This document shows, piece after piece, positions 48,174-60,845 of a stretch of 64,000 nt of DNA. Each line of letters starts with the position of its first letter. Positions within the stretch are counted from its first letter, which is position 1. Made by a program: the position numbers and the translations under genes. The DNA is from Erythroxylum novogranatense. Its lineage: Eukaryota > Streptophyta > Magnoliopsida > Malpighiales > Erythroxylaceae. The notes below the pieces were generated by a model that was not told the DNA's origin, did not search any database, and saw nothing but the letters and a program-made list of their open reading frames with translations. The stretch covers positions 58,535,783 to 58,599,782 of the forward strand of contig CM057228.1 in the NCBI GenBank assembly GCA_029891385.1, read 5' to 3'.

Positions 48174-49017
48174 AAAAGAATTTCGTCCTCGAAATTCACA
48201 CTTAAGAACATAATATTTCTTATCTAATCATACAATCACCTTTCTCAATCAATTTAAGATATCATCAATTTGTCGGATCGAATCATAAATAATCACTTTT
48301 CTCATCTAATTTCCTTCTCATACATATTTCTCAATCTCTTCACAATTTCTCAATTGTTATATCAAATACTCCATCTAAAATCATATCAAACTCACTATTT
48401 CTACAACTCAATATTCCTTAACGTTTTTCCTTTAACATTTTATGCAAGTCAATGGTCCACTTCTTAATGACTCTTAATATGGACCAAATCATCATTTCAA
48501 ATCAACCGTTTGAACTTCTACACATATATCTCTATCACCAATTTCATCTTTCAAGCCTTCCTCATTTCATCTCACAAATGTATATTCAAACATCAAGTTA
48601 TCTCATCTTTCAAAATTTGCATCTCTCAAAAGCATAATCAAATCAATTTATCCTTATTCATCAAGAATTTCTAATCTCAATTTCCGTAACACATTCCTAA
48701 AATCAATCATAATTCTTGTCACTTTGTTCAACAATCAATTTAATTATTCAAATATTTCATGACATACCTTCATATCATTTAATCGTAACCTTCAAGTATT
48801 TCTTATTTCATCTCACAAATGTACATCCGAAATCCATTCATCCATTTTCATCATGAGATTATCCTCTTAATTTTCATTTATAATCAATCATCACTCATCT
48901 CCTACATCAAATAATCACTTAGCACATTCTCACAAATTCAACTTCAGCCTATCAAACTCTTATCAATTATTCATGCAAATCATTCATACACATACGCCCA
49001 AGTAAGATCCTATTACT

Positions 49018-49031
49018 GGGCTCTGATACCA
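49018..49031 (-). other. Primer-binding site of element 3
   Basis: Minus strand TGGTATCAGAGCCC four bases from the 5' LTR end; identical to that of element 1. Confidence 0.92.
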
Positions 49032-49035
49032 TAAC

Positions 49036-52000
49036 TGATGGAACCCGATTTTGGAACCGGACCCCAACCAAGAAACGGAAAAGACAAAAGTGAAAACGGA
49101 CGGAAACTTCCAGAAACAAAAAGTGAAGGTCGAACCTGGAAGTGGGCCGAAGCGAAAGCGGAAGTAAAAGCATAAGTGACATTGAAACGAAAACGGGAAC
49201 ACAGAAGCGAAGCGAACGAAAACGGATTCAAAAGAACGAAGCACAGTAATTCGAATCGAATTCCAAACGAACTGAAACAAACTGAGTGGCAAGATTCCGA
49301 CATCCACGAAGAAAAACTTTTCGAAACAACGTCGCATTGGATACCTTAAGGCTAACTTGGTCCAAACTAATCTGAAACCGGTATTATTATTTTTTTGTCA
49401 TTCATTGTTCTCTTTAATCAATCGCATACAACTCAAAACAATACAATTTCTCATTTGGAAATTCTCCCATTCTAATCTCACTATCCTTTGCCATTAGCTC
49501 AAAACACTCTTAATCATGCATATTTTAATCGCATCTTTAAAACTCTTAATCTTAAACTTATTCAAGCTTGCCATAACCCGATTTTATCAAAAATCGGGCA
49601 GCATAACGACTATATTTTGAACAGCCCAAAAATCTGCAGATAAAAACTACACACTTCTAAAATCGCATCCAACCATAACAACCATCATCGGACCTCCCAT
49701 CCGAAATTTCCAACAGAAACAACGCAAACCAATAACTACACCACTTTAATAATTCTCAAACCAAAATCTATCATCAGAACTCAATCTCATTCATATACAT
49801 CTCACGTCAAAATACAAATGCAAGATTCAATCTAATCTACTCATATTCATCAGCAATCATAACTCATATCCCAAAATCATACACAACTCAACTATATACA
49901 TTAATTCATAATTCATGTACATCATCAAACCAAAATGGCATTTTCAAGCCACGATACAAAACCAAATGCCAAAATCTCAACTAACCCTATTACAGAAACA
50001 TGCAAAACTGATGTCTTGACCGTCTTCATCCGATCTCCTGCTCGAAACCTGAAGATGGGGATGAAAGGTGGGGTGAGCTTGACAGCTCAATGGATACCAC
50101 ATTTGTAAAATAAAACATAAGCAGAAATCATTTTTCACAAAGTTTTGCCCAAAGGCTTATTTTTCAAACTTCTCAACTTTTCAAACGTTCATAAATAATT
50201 TCAAAGATTTTTCTCAGTTGAAACCCTTAACTTTTTATTGCCCAAACTTCTCGAATTCTTTGTTTTCACACTTCATAAATAACTTCAAAACATGCATGCA
50301 GCACATAACAATGCATTACAAAGTGACAAATCAAAAACACATAACATATCAAAGTGGTTTGGTTCGGTCCTAACGAAACGTACTGCACATTCCCGCATAG
50401 CGGTCATGTGCAGCCGTGAACGGAGAGGAGTCTGAAATCGGAGCTACTACGCCACTAGCGGGCAGCCGGGAGAAGGCTATCAGAGGGAGACCAGTGCACT
50501 GACTCTACGGAGGGGACCTAACCAAACCCACATAATTCACATATTCATGATTAAAACAAGCAGGTTGCCTGAAGGCACTTTTTGAAAATTTAAATTTTCA
50601 TGTCGTGTCTTACTAGATATAGTCACATTCACTAAGCACATAATTTTATATGTCATATAGCAAAACACAAATTCACTAATCAATTTCTTACAAATTCACA
50701 ATCATTCATCAAACAAGTATGCAACACATTTAATAATTTATCAAAATCATTCATAAAGAATAAATAACAACTTTATCAATTCCTTTGAAACATAATTCTC
50801 ACACATTTAAAATCACAATACACATTTATCATCCAAAATTTAAACAACAATTTTCACCTTTTATTCAAAACAACAAAATCACCAATCATTTTAATTTCTT
50901 AAATCAATTTCCAAAAGCATTTCTCTCCTTGATTTCCTAAAACATAAATAACAATTTCTTTAAATAATTCAAACATAATGAATAGCAATTTCTTAAATTA
51001 ATTTCCAAAATCTTTTCTCTCCTTGATTTTCCAAAACACAATTTCTTTAAATAATTCAAACATAATGAATAACAATTTCTTAAATCAATTTCCAAAATCA
51101 TTAGAAATAATAAATCTAACCTTTGTAATAATTTTCGTAATTCCAGACATTCTCGAAATCTATCAATATTTAAACGTGTAACAATTTTTGAAAACTTTCA
51201 AATTAAAATTTTCAATTTCTTATATCATTGAACATATAACAAAATTTCTAAAGTTATTCCAAAAGCAAGGAATTTATTCATACTAAAATTATAATTTTTT
51301 AATCTTTGCCATAAACACTACATTATAAGCAAACTCAAAGAATATTAAGGAATCATAAATTTTTTAACCCTTCTAAAACTATTCAAAATCATAATTCTTC
51401 AAACCTTTGCATAAACAATATTTTGTAAACACTTCCAAAAATATTTGGAAATCATATCTTCATAAACCCTTCTTTTTATAAACAATTTCAAAATGTTGAA
51501 CTTATAATAATAATTTTTTTGAAATATTTTGTAAACAATATTTTCTAGCTAATTCCGAAAGTATTCGAAAATCATAAATTTTTCAAACATTTTCACAAAC
51601 GATATTTTATAACTAATTTCGAAAGTATTCGGAAATCATAATTTGTTCAAACATTTATAAACCATATTTTTATAAATAATTTCAAGAGCAATAAACTTAA
51701 TCATTCCAAACTTGTAACAATTTTTCAAACCCCTTTGGAAATAGATAAAAGTCGATACTTTCTTTCTTAGTTTTTTCTTCTTTTTTTTTTTGAAATGGAA
51801 GCATGGCTTATAATCAAATCAATCAAATACAATGTATTCAAACCATTTTGGAAATTTCCTAGGTCACTCCAAAATAATGAATTTAATCATCTTTTCAATT
51901 TACTTAAAAAAAATCAAAGAATGCAGAAATCAAAACATTTTTATTCACTTATCCGAAACATATTTAGCAATATGTCCAATCGGTCGAAAACATTTTCGTT

Positions 52001-54428
52001 AAACATATTTGGTAATTTCTTTAAATACTTCAAACCTAAAGTAATAAAATTTCTTAACGAACTCATTCAAAAACCATAATTTATAAACTCTTATACTTTC
52101 TTGAGTTTTCAAAAGCATACACAAAGCTTATAATTTCAAAAATAAATATGATACCCACCTCGAATCGATGCTTGAATCTTGTCCTAATAATCAATTTCTC
52201 CAATCCTTTCTTCTTTCTTTCAAATAAAAATTTCCTAAGCCAATATCATCAAAATTCAACATCATATTAGACATAATCCTCAAATTAACTATAGGAAACC
52301 CAATTCCAACATATTTTCAAGCTATCTATAGCAAAAATTTTCAAAAACCCCAAATCTCAAAAATTGGGCATAAACCCTAACTCATAAAAATCCTAAAATT
52401 AACCATCATCATAGCATAATCACTTCAATTAATCATAGATAACTCAATCCCATAACCTTTCCAAGCCACCTAAACCAATATCTCACTAAAAATCCAAAGA
52501 TCAAAGTTTTTCGAATCTTACCTTTCTCCCTCATTTTCGGCACTTTCTTGCTCAAGATGAAGCTCCTGAGTTTTTCTTCACTTTCCCCTTGAAAAGCATC
52601 GAAAATCCTTACTTAAAACCCTAAGAATCCGAAACCTAGCTTATCCCTTCATCTTCTTGCCTCTTCTTCATCACCGTCGGCTCACTCTTTCATTTCTCTC
52701 TTCTTTCTCTTTCTTTCTTCTCTTCTATCGTGTTTCTCCTCTCTTCACTGCCGACAGCTACTTGCTTAAGGGTGCCATGTCATTAAATGACCACCAAAAG
52801 ACCATAATGCCCCTCCATTTAAGTTAACTTCCAAAATTACCCCTGCACAGAATCTTGAAAAACTGATAACTTACGTCCTGATTTTGAGTGGCTAAACGAA
52901 ATAATTTCGCAAAACTTTCTTCTTGAGAATTGTTCCTCTATGTCTCCTCTTTAAAAATGATACCAAAATCACTCAATTCGGTTCAGAATTGAGGAAGTTA
53001 TGGCCAAAGTACGTACAGACCATACAAAATTGCGACTGAACAATAACACTAACTTCGACTCAAAAATTGACAACCTTAGGGACTAAATTGAAACTCGATC
53101 CCTTCACATGATTTATAGCCCCATATCTTAATTTTATGTTGCCTTAAGAATCAACTCAATCGGAGGTGTAAAGATCAAGATATCTCCAAATTACTGAACC
53201 ATGTTCAGAAAATTATCTAACTCATAACCTTTAACAAACCCTCTCACTATGGTTCAATCAATCTCTTTCCATTTAATCTCTTAAAAATCATAATTACTCA
53301 TGAAGGAGTAGCTAAATGTCTTAGGAATCCAATGCTTCAAAAATCGAATCAATCGGATGTCGGACGAAGGAATTATAAGTAAAAGATTGAAAAAAGGTCG
53401 GATCAAAAGCAAAAGAACAGAATCTCAATTTTACATATATAATCTATTTTTTAAAAATAGTAACTCTTGATCCTGAACTCCAAATTTGACAAATTTGGTG
53501 TCTATGGAAAGATAAAAGGAAGCTCTACAACTTCTATGAAGAACTCAAAAATCAATTTCATCTCTAAATGGGTAAAAAACCTAGTCAAAGTTACTGCTCT
53601 GTTAAACATCACCTAAACAAACTCCAAACTTTCAACATTCATATCTTCCAATTCCCACATCCAAATATTGCATGCATTATAGCGTCGGAAAGATTGATAG
53701 ACAAGCTACAACTTTCGTGTAGACCACTTACTCTAATTCAGACTAAATCCTCACGACAAGTGGCCTCGAAGCATAGAATACACAAACCTATACTTAATAG
53801 CATTTTCAAAAACAAAGCAAAAGAACCTTATCTTCGAAAAATCATATCTTCCACTCCAGATACCGAAAAATTGCATACTTTATGACGTCGGAAAGATTGA
53901 CATACAAGCTATAACTTTCATTAAGGCCACTTTCTCCAATTCATACCACAACCTTACGACGATTTACCTCAAAACATAGCACACGCAAACTTACCCTATG
54001 AATATTTTCAAAATACAAAGCAAAATACACTAACTTCGAAAAATCATAACTTTCACTCTCGATATTAAAAAATATCAAACTTTATGGCTACGGAAAGCTC
54101 TCGACCGAAGCTACAAGTCTCAAGAAGATTATTTCCTCAAATTTGACCTAAATCAAAAAGTCAACTTTTACTCCAAAAAGTCAAACTTCTATAATTTTAT
54201 TTCTAAATTTTCACTTCCATTTTAAATCAACTCATTCTCTATCACTTTCATAACCCAAATAAATTTACTCAAATATCAAAGTCATCAAAACTAATCGATT
54301 CTTTTTCTCATTAAATTTTTCTTAAATTCATCAAATTTTCTTAAATTCATAAATTTTCTCGCCAATTTCTTTCTCATTTAAATTTATTTTAATATTTCTA
54401 ATTTTCACCAAAAGTTCGGGGTCCAACT
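49036..54428 (-). mobile_element. Element 3, 5' LTR
   Basis: Direct repeat of the 3' LTR. On the sense strand it starts at 54428 and ends at 49036 beside the primer-binding site. Modules like those at 40090-40790 are visible at about 53460-54130. Non-coding. Confidence 0.93.
50024..50587 (-). other. Structured hairpin block, copy in element 3 5' LTR
   Basis: The 44-nt hairpin (50024-50067) has one arm base changed (GAAGAT for GGAGAT). The nested stem is perfect: CTGCACAT (50383-50390), CCGC-ATA-GCGG (50393-50403), ATGTGCAG (50406-50413). The tetraloop hairpin at about 50576-50587 has a TTCA loop (G-to-A change). Confidence 0.72.
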
Positions 54429-54433
54429 TAGTG
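54429..54433. repeat. Right TSD of element 3
   Basis: TAGTG, partner of 42776-42780. The uninterrupted paralogous site is at about 62288-62293 in B2. Confidence 0.9.
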
Positions 54434-54838
54434 AGAGTCGGGGCATTTCTGAAAGGAGCTATAGTAAGCGCCAAAACTGAGCATTCAAGTGGATCCAGCA
54501 ATGTAAATCGAGGCGAGGGTAGATTTTCCTGGCTGGCGGTGGAAGGGTGCTACTGTGAATCAGTTTCCAGTTTGTGAGTATTGTGAGAAGAGGCATAGTG
54601 GTGAGTGTTGGAGATTGACTAGAGCTTGCCTTAAATGCGACTCCATGGACCACCAGATTAGGGATTGTCCTGCTACTTTGGGGGAAGGTCTGCTGTCAAT
54701 GGACGATCTGGGAGTAATGCTACAGTCCAGCAGAGCAAAGGTGGTGGATCTGGACAGAGAGGTAGAGGTAGAGTCAGAGGGAAAGCTGGGAGTTCTTCCA
54801 TGAGGACTAAGGGCCGGGGCAACCAATCGCAATCCTAA
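54434..54838 (+). pseudogene. Copy B1 gag, 3' part with CCHC zinc knuckle
   Basis: Resumes gag after element 3. It contains a cysteine/histidine cluster CEYCEKRHSGEC (about 54573-54608) and then a perfect CX2CX4HX4C knuckle, CLKCDSMDHQIRDC (54627-54668), which binds genomic RNA in gag proteins. A G/S/R-rich linker to the protease follows. The reading frame is shifted near 54480-54550 relative to B2. Confidence 0.85.
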
Positions 54839-54852
54839 GCTAGGATTTATTC

Positions 54853-57640
54853 CATGACTAGGCAGAAGGCCCAAGACTCACCAGATGTGGTAGCAGGTGT
54901 GTTTTTTGTTTATGACTTTGAAGCTTTTGCACTGCTAGATCCAGGATCCACGCACTCCTTTATCGCACCGTATTTGACATGTAGGTTACATTGTGATAGG
55001 GAGTTACTATAGTATGGATTGGAGGTGAGTAGGCCAATAGGCAGTACTACAGTTATAGGAGAGGTTTGTATAGGATGCTTGATTAGGATTGATCAAGCAA
55101 TTTTGGAGGCAAACCTTATTATATTATAGTTGAGGGAGATAGATGTGACCCTAGGCATGGATTGGCTCACTGTCTATAGGGCCATCATGAACTGCTACAC
55201 CAAGGAGGTAGTACTGGAATCTCCTGGTCAGCCGAGGGCAGTATTCAGAGGAGTTAGTTAGGAAGTACTAGTTAGGATGATATCATTCATGAGTGCATTG
55301 AGGTTGATGCAGGGTGGATGTTAAGCTTTTCTAACCCACATCATTGATACTAATGTTGAGGTTATGCATCAATTATAGGCAACTGAATCAGGTGACAGTG
55401 AAGAACAAGTTCCCGTTGCCTAGAATTGATGATTTACTTGATCAGTTGCAGGGAGCTTAGGTATTCACTAAACTGAACTTGAGGTCATGGTATTATCAGT
55501 TGAAGATAGTTGAGGTTGATGTACCCAAGAGTGCATTCAGGAGAAGGTATGGGCATTTTGAGTTTTTAGTGATGTTGTTTGGGTTAACTAATGCCCCGAC
55601 AGCTTTTATGGCCTTGATGAATAAGGTATTTTAGCCCTACCTAGATCGATTTGTAATTGTGTTTATTGATGATATCTTGGTGTATTCGAAGAGCAGGAAG
55701 GAGCATGCTAAGTATCTGAGAGTCATTTTGCAGATCATGAGAGAGAAACGGTTGTATGCCAAATTTAGTAAGTGTAAATTTTGGCTAGATCAGGTGGTGT
55801 TTCTGGGACATATAGTGACTGGAGATGACATACAGCTAGATCCAAAGAAGATAGAGGTAGTGATGAATTGGGAAGCTTCGAGAAACATGTCAAAGATCTG
55901 AAACTTCCTAGAAATGATCGGATATTACCGAAGATTTGTTGAGGGTTTTTCTCTGGTCTCGACCCCTCTGACAAGACTTTTGAGGAAGAATGTAGTGTTC
56001 ATATAGAATGAAGAGTGTCAGAAGAGCTTTGAGGAGCCGATACTACACTGGTGTTGATCATTCCATCGGGGACTGGAGGATATGTAGTGTATAGTGATGT
56101 GTCGCATCAAGGATTGGGATATGTACTGATGTGGAACTGAATCTGGAGCAAGATGAGGCATTAATTGCTACTTTAAAGCTAAGATCGATGCTACATGACC
56201 GAATTAGGAAAGTCCAGTGCAAAGATCCTAATATAGTGAAGCTTATGGAAAAAGTGAAAGTGAATCCAAATTCTGAGTTTGAATTGAGGGATGAGACATT
56301 ATGGTTGAGACAAAGGCTGTGTGTGTCTAATATGGATGATTTGAGGAAGGAGATTCTTGAGGAAGCTCATATGGCGGCCTATGCTATGCATCATGGTACT
56401 ACCAAGATGTATAACACATTGAAGCAACATTTCTAGTGGCCGGAAATGAAGAAGCAAGTGGCGGAGTATATGTCTAAGTGTATGACTTGCCAGCAAGTTA
56501 AGGTTGAGCACCGGGCTCTCGTAAGGAAGTTACATTCGTTGTCCATTCCAGAGTGGAAATAGGAACGGATCACTATGGACTTCATTATGGCATTACCTAA
56601 GACTCCGAGGCAGCATGATGCTATATGGGTCGTAGTGGACCGATTGACTAAATCTGCCCACTTCTTACTAGTAAGAGAGAATAACTCACTTGATCAATTA
56701 CCCCAAAAGTATGTGAATGAGGTGGTGAGACTGCATGGGGTTTCAGTGTCCATAGTATCGGACAGGGATCCCAGATTTACTTCAAGGTTTTGGAAGAGCT
56801 TACAGTCTCCTATGGGGACTAAGTTAAACTTTAGTATAACGTTTCATCCTTAGACAGATGGACAGAGTAAGAGGACAATCAAGACTGTTGAGGATATGCT
56901 CAGAGCTTGTGTATTGGAGGTTAGAGGATCTTGGGATTAATATATATCATTGATAGAGTTTGCCTACAACAATCATTACCACAGTAGTATCGGAATGGCA
57001 CCGTATGAGGCACTGTATGGTAGAAAATGTCAGTAATCATTGTATTAGGATGAAGAAGGTTTGAGAATGGTGGAAGGCCCAAAGTTGATACAGGACACGA
57101 TGAACAAGGTGAAGTTGATCCGAAGTCGAATCAAAGCGGCTCAGGATAGACAGAAGAGTTATGTGGATCAACATCGACGTGATATGGAGTATAATTTGGG
57201 AGACAGAGTATTCTTGAGAGTGTCACCCTAGAAGGGAGTTTTGAGATTCGACAAAAAGGGCAAGTTGAGCCCTAGGTACATTGGTCCTTATGAGATTAAT
57301 GAGAGGATTGGACCTTTAGCCTATAAGTTGGCTTTACCGAATGAGATATCTCAATTGTATAACGTATTTCATGTGAGTATACTCTGAAGGTACCAATCGG
57401 ATCCGACATATGTGATATAGGCTCCAGAGATTGAGGTTGCTAGTACCTTAAGCTATGTTGAGGAGTCGATCAAGATTGTGAGATCACAGATCAAGCAGTT
57501 GAGGAATAGGGTTATTCCATTAGTGAAAGTCCTTTAGAGAAACCACTCAACTAAAGAAGCAACTTAGGAGACAGAGGAACATTTGAGGAGACAATATCCC
57601 CACCTGTTCGAGCAAACAGGTAAAAATTTTGAGGAAAAAA
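54853..57640 (+). pseudogene. Copy B1 pol: protease, RT, integrase and chromodomain-like tail, with internal deletions
   Basis: Protease keeps its active site LLDPGSTHSF (about 54932-54961). At 55360/55361 about 275 bp are missing relative to B2, removing the N-terminal third of RT. The RT palm remains, with FIDDILVYS (55662 on). At about 56131 most of RNase H is missing (about 0.38 kb relative to copy A). Integrase has the HHCC finger region, MDFIMALPK and SDRDPRF, but the catalytic Glu of GQSERT is Lys (AAG, 56869-56871). The tail reads QLRNRVIPLVKVL then QYPHLFEQTGKNF (57495-57625), as in Tekay/Del chromodomain ends. Stops include 56434-56436 and 57229-57231, at the same codons as in copy A. 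Confidence 0.9.
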
Positions 57641-57647
57641 TTTCTTT

Positions 57648-57661
57648 AAAGAGGGGAGAGT
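57648..57661 (+). other. Polypurine tract of copy B1
   Basis: AAAGAGGGGAGAGT-type purine run directly against the LTR start TGTAACATCTC at 57662. Confidence 0.9.
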
Positions 57662-59168
57662 TGTAACATCTCATTACCTGTGTGAAGGTTAGAATGGTAA
57701 ATGTGAGTGATTAATGAGAGTTAGAAATGAATTTCCAAGTTCATGCGTAATAAATCCTACATATACATATAAATAGTGAGGTTGTTGCACATGAGAAAAT
57801 AAAAGTACATGCATTCCTGAATAATTCCGGGTATAATTAGATTGAGTTGTGATTTTTTAGAGTTTTGAGAATTTTGAATTTATTTTTATTGGAAATTCTA
57901 TTGGTTAGTAAGAATATTGTATTTGGGAATTTTGGTGAATTTAGGAATAAATTTTGAAAAATTATAGAAAGTAAGAAAAAGAAATTAAAAGAAGATTTGG
58001 AGATAATTGAATTGTAAATATGAAAATTAAGGGAGTTAGTTTCAAAAGAAACTAAGTTAGAACTTAGGTATTAGGAAAGTGGCATGTGTCACTTAGACTT
58101 TTTGTACTTTTGTTAAAAGTAGGTTACTGTTCTTTGAGAGTTGAAATATTAAGTTATATGTCTAAGTTCCTTTTTCATCATTATCTTCTTCAAATTTTTT
58201 CCCATACACAGAGTTTTCCGTCAAACACCTTCTAAGAGATTTCTATGCTTTGCCTTTCCTACCCCAAGCCCACTTTGCTATTTGTGTCTTCTACCCTAAG
58301 AAAAACCTATCTTTAGCTCCTTCAAGTTGATGAACAAGTGATGCTTGGGAGTTAGGGTTAGTGTTGTTTTTGAAGAATATGAAGTGAAATCAAGAAAGTT
58401 ATGCTTTAAATGTTATGAGTATTGCTAAAATGAAACTCGAATGATGAGAAATGTAAGATTGATGACTTGATTTTTGTGTGTATGCATGTGTGTCATGGAT
58501 GATGAAATATCTTTGTAAATGTCATGTTGTAACATTGTGATTGATCATTAATGACGTATAATGTGTTATAGAGATGTTTTGGAAGCTAGATGTCGCATAT
58601 AATGGAGTGAGGGTGAGTGCAGAAAATTAAGATGAATGGGTACATGTTTGATGCTCTATTTTTGGGTTAAGGATCAATTATAGACCATGATTTTTTGTGA
58701 CTGATATATTGAGTTAATTGGGTAGATAATGATGAGGAAATGCAATGGAAGAGATAATTTAGGTAGAAGATGAGTTAGATGTAAAATATTGAAAGTTTGA
58801 GAATCTGGAAAATGCTCACAGAATATGCTTCAGTCTTTTAGTCATAACGTTTTCTCTAGTTATCTAAACGAGATGATTCTTAATTTGGATTAACCTAGAG
58901 ATGTATGGTTACATTTCATATGAGACATTGAATCTCAATTCTGTCTCTAAGAGTCTCAAAATTTCATAAAATTGAGAACTGGGTGCAGTACATTGGGAGC
59001 TCAATGTAAAATTCATGTTCTGATTTCAGGAGAAAATCTGGATTAATCTAGATAGATTTTGGCAAAGTTGCCTCCTTGGGAGTTGTAAATATTTCTTTTA
59101 TCTTTCCAACGGTATATAGTATGGAATTTTTGTACATCTGAGATGGAAGTTATGATCGTTATATGTGG

Positions 59169-59497
59169 AGAAGCAAAAGTAAGACGAAGCAAAAGTAAGA
59201 CGAAGCAAAAGTAAGACGAAGCAAAGTAAGACGAAAGCAAAAGTAAGACGAAGCAAAAGTAAGACGAAGCAAAAGTAAGACAAAGCAAAGTAAGACGAAG
59301 GAAAAGTAAGACGAAGCAAAGTAAGACGAAGGAAAAGTAAGACGAAGCAAAAGTAAGATGAAGCAAAGTAAGACAAAGTAAAAGTAAGACGAAGCAAAAG
59401 TAAGACGAAGCAAAGTAAGACGAAGCAAAAGTAAGACGAATCAAAGTAAGACCAAGCAAAAGTAAGACGAAGCAAAAGTAAGACGAAGCAAAGTAAA
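59169..59497 (+). repeat. 15/16-bp minisatellite, 21 units (B2 LTR)
   Basis: Same units as 35704-35889 (GAAGCAAAAGTAAGAC and GAAGCAAAGTAAGAC, interspersed). It is about 140 bp longer than in the B1 LTR. Antisense frames of up to 145 codons across it are repeat artefacts. Confidence 0.95.
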
Positions 59498-60689
59498 AAG
59501 ATGCAGAAGATAGAATTTGACTTTGAGTTCTTCATGAAAGTTGTAACTCTTGAAGTCCTCTTTCAAACCATTTAAAGAAAGCCTTGATCAGAAATTGCTA
59601 GAGAAAGTTATAGGTGTTTCCCCGAAACATGTTCAGTATAATTGAGGAAAAAATTTTGGATTCTTTTGATCGTAACTCCTTCTCTAGACACCCAAATGAC
59701 TTGATTTTTGAACCATTGGATTCATAAGACATTTCTCTACATATATACAAAAAATCATAGCCCTCTGAATCAAATTGAGAAAAATTGAGTGAAAAAGTGG
59801 AATGGGTACAGTGAGTGTATTCTTAGATAGTATGAACTGATATTATTCTACTGAACATACTTCAGTATTTTGACGATATCTTGATCTGTAGAGCTCCAAA
59901 TGAGATGATTTTTTATTTTTGGTAAACTGGAGACATGGAGCTGCAAATGATATGCAAAACTTGGAATCTAATTCAGTCTCTAAGATGTTTAAATTTCATA
60001 TGAAAATTGTGCATAGTACATTGTTTTGGACAAGAGCAGTCCGAAACTGTTTAAGGTATATCTTCCTAATTACCAAACCAAGTTGAGTGATTTTGGTGCC
60101 AATGGATCCATAAGACATAAAGGAATAATTTTCTAGAAGAGAGTATGACCTAATTACTTTAACTTCACTTTCTGATTTAATGTGAATAATAGACTTGAAA
60201 GGGGTGACTTAAGGATGAGTTTTGATATGAGAATGATCTTGTGATTAAATTGATGGATTGATACCCAGGGTTATCATGAACTTGCATTGTACATATTTCA
60301 TTGCATTCATGTGCATTATTAAACACCTATGATTGTGCAAATTGTGATATATGTGTATGTTATTTGTTATAGAAGAGCAATTAGAACGTCAACCTCCAGA
60401 CGTTGCCGGAACTTCCAGGCAATAGTTTTGGAAACAACCAGTGAGTAACCTAGACGATTTCTCTCAATTATTGTTTGCTTATAATTATGTTTTGAATAAT
60501 AAATGAATGTGATTTGATTGTGAATTTCGGACAGAAGGTTCAATGATTGTGTAATGAGGATTGAAATATTGAAGTGCTACTTGAATGTGAATGTGAGACC
60601 TATGTGTTTTATCAAGTGATTGATTGTGTTACATGCATTCCATTCATGAATGCATAATCAGATAATGGACGTTGAGACTAGGGCAGTCA

Positions 60690-60845
60690 ACGATCAAAGT
60701 TTATAGCTCAATGTGTAGAAATGAACCTTGAGCTCAAAAGTGTTTCAGAGCCTCAGGCTCAACGTGTAATGAGCCTTGTATCCTCATCGGAGAAGGGACA
60801 ATATAAATGAGCCCAGTATCCAAAATGGATAAGGAACAGTTCAAG
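60690..60845 (+). repeat. Hairpin cassette array in middle LTR
   Basis: GAGCCTCAGGCTC (60748-60760) is perfect. Neighbouring palindromes seen in B1 are partly decayed here (e.g. GTTTATAGCTC). ATGAGCC units with TATC/GATA-type arms follow. Confidence 0.75.

Larger units (their letters stand above)
48160..49035 (-). mobile_element. Element 3 interior (876 bp, non-coding)
   Basis: Homologous to the interior of element 1. At its sense 3' end the minus strand retains GAATTTCGAGGACGAAATTC and the polypurine tract, the vestige of a chromovirus pol end. The rest is purine-rich sense sequence (plus strand C/T/A-rich) with no long frame; the small frames at 48270-48637 show no family resemblance. Confidence 0.88.
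42781..54428 (-). mobile_element. Complete family G element 3: 5.4-kb LTRs, 876-bp non-coding interior
   Basis: An 11,648-bp element inserted into the B1 gag, with a perfect TSD (TAGTG). The LTRs are 42781-48159 (3' LTR, 5,379 bp) and 49036-54428 (5' LTR, 5,393 bp). The interior, 48160-49035, carries a polypurine tract at its left and a primer-binding site at its right, so sense is minus. More than nine tenths of the element is LTR. The last base is T instead of the expected A (54428), and the right LTR starts TGATGG rather than TGTTGG; both are single changes. No gag or pol is present. It is the same family as element 1, in a longer-LTR subfamily. Confidence 0.94.

Noticed and set aside
59043..59535. 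Antisense frames of 89-145 codons rich in L, F, S and R (also 35653-35962)
   Set aside because: They run through a 15/16-bp tandem repeat; three overlapping frames are open at once and the product is simple repeat. Not genes.
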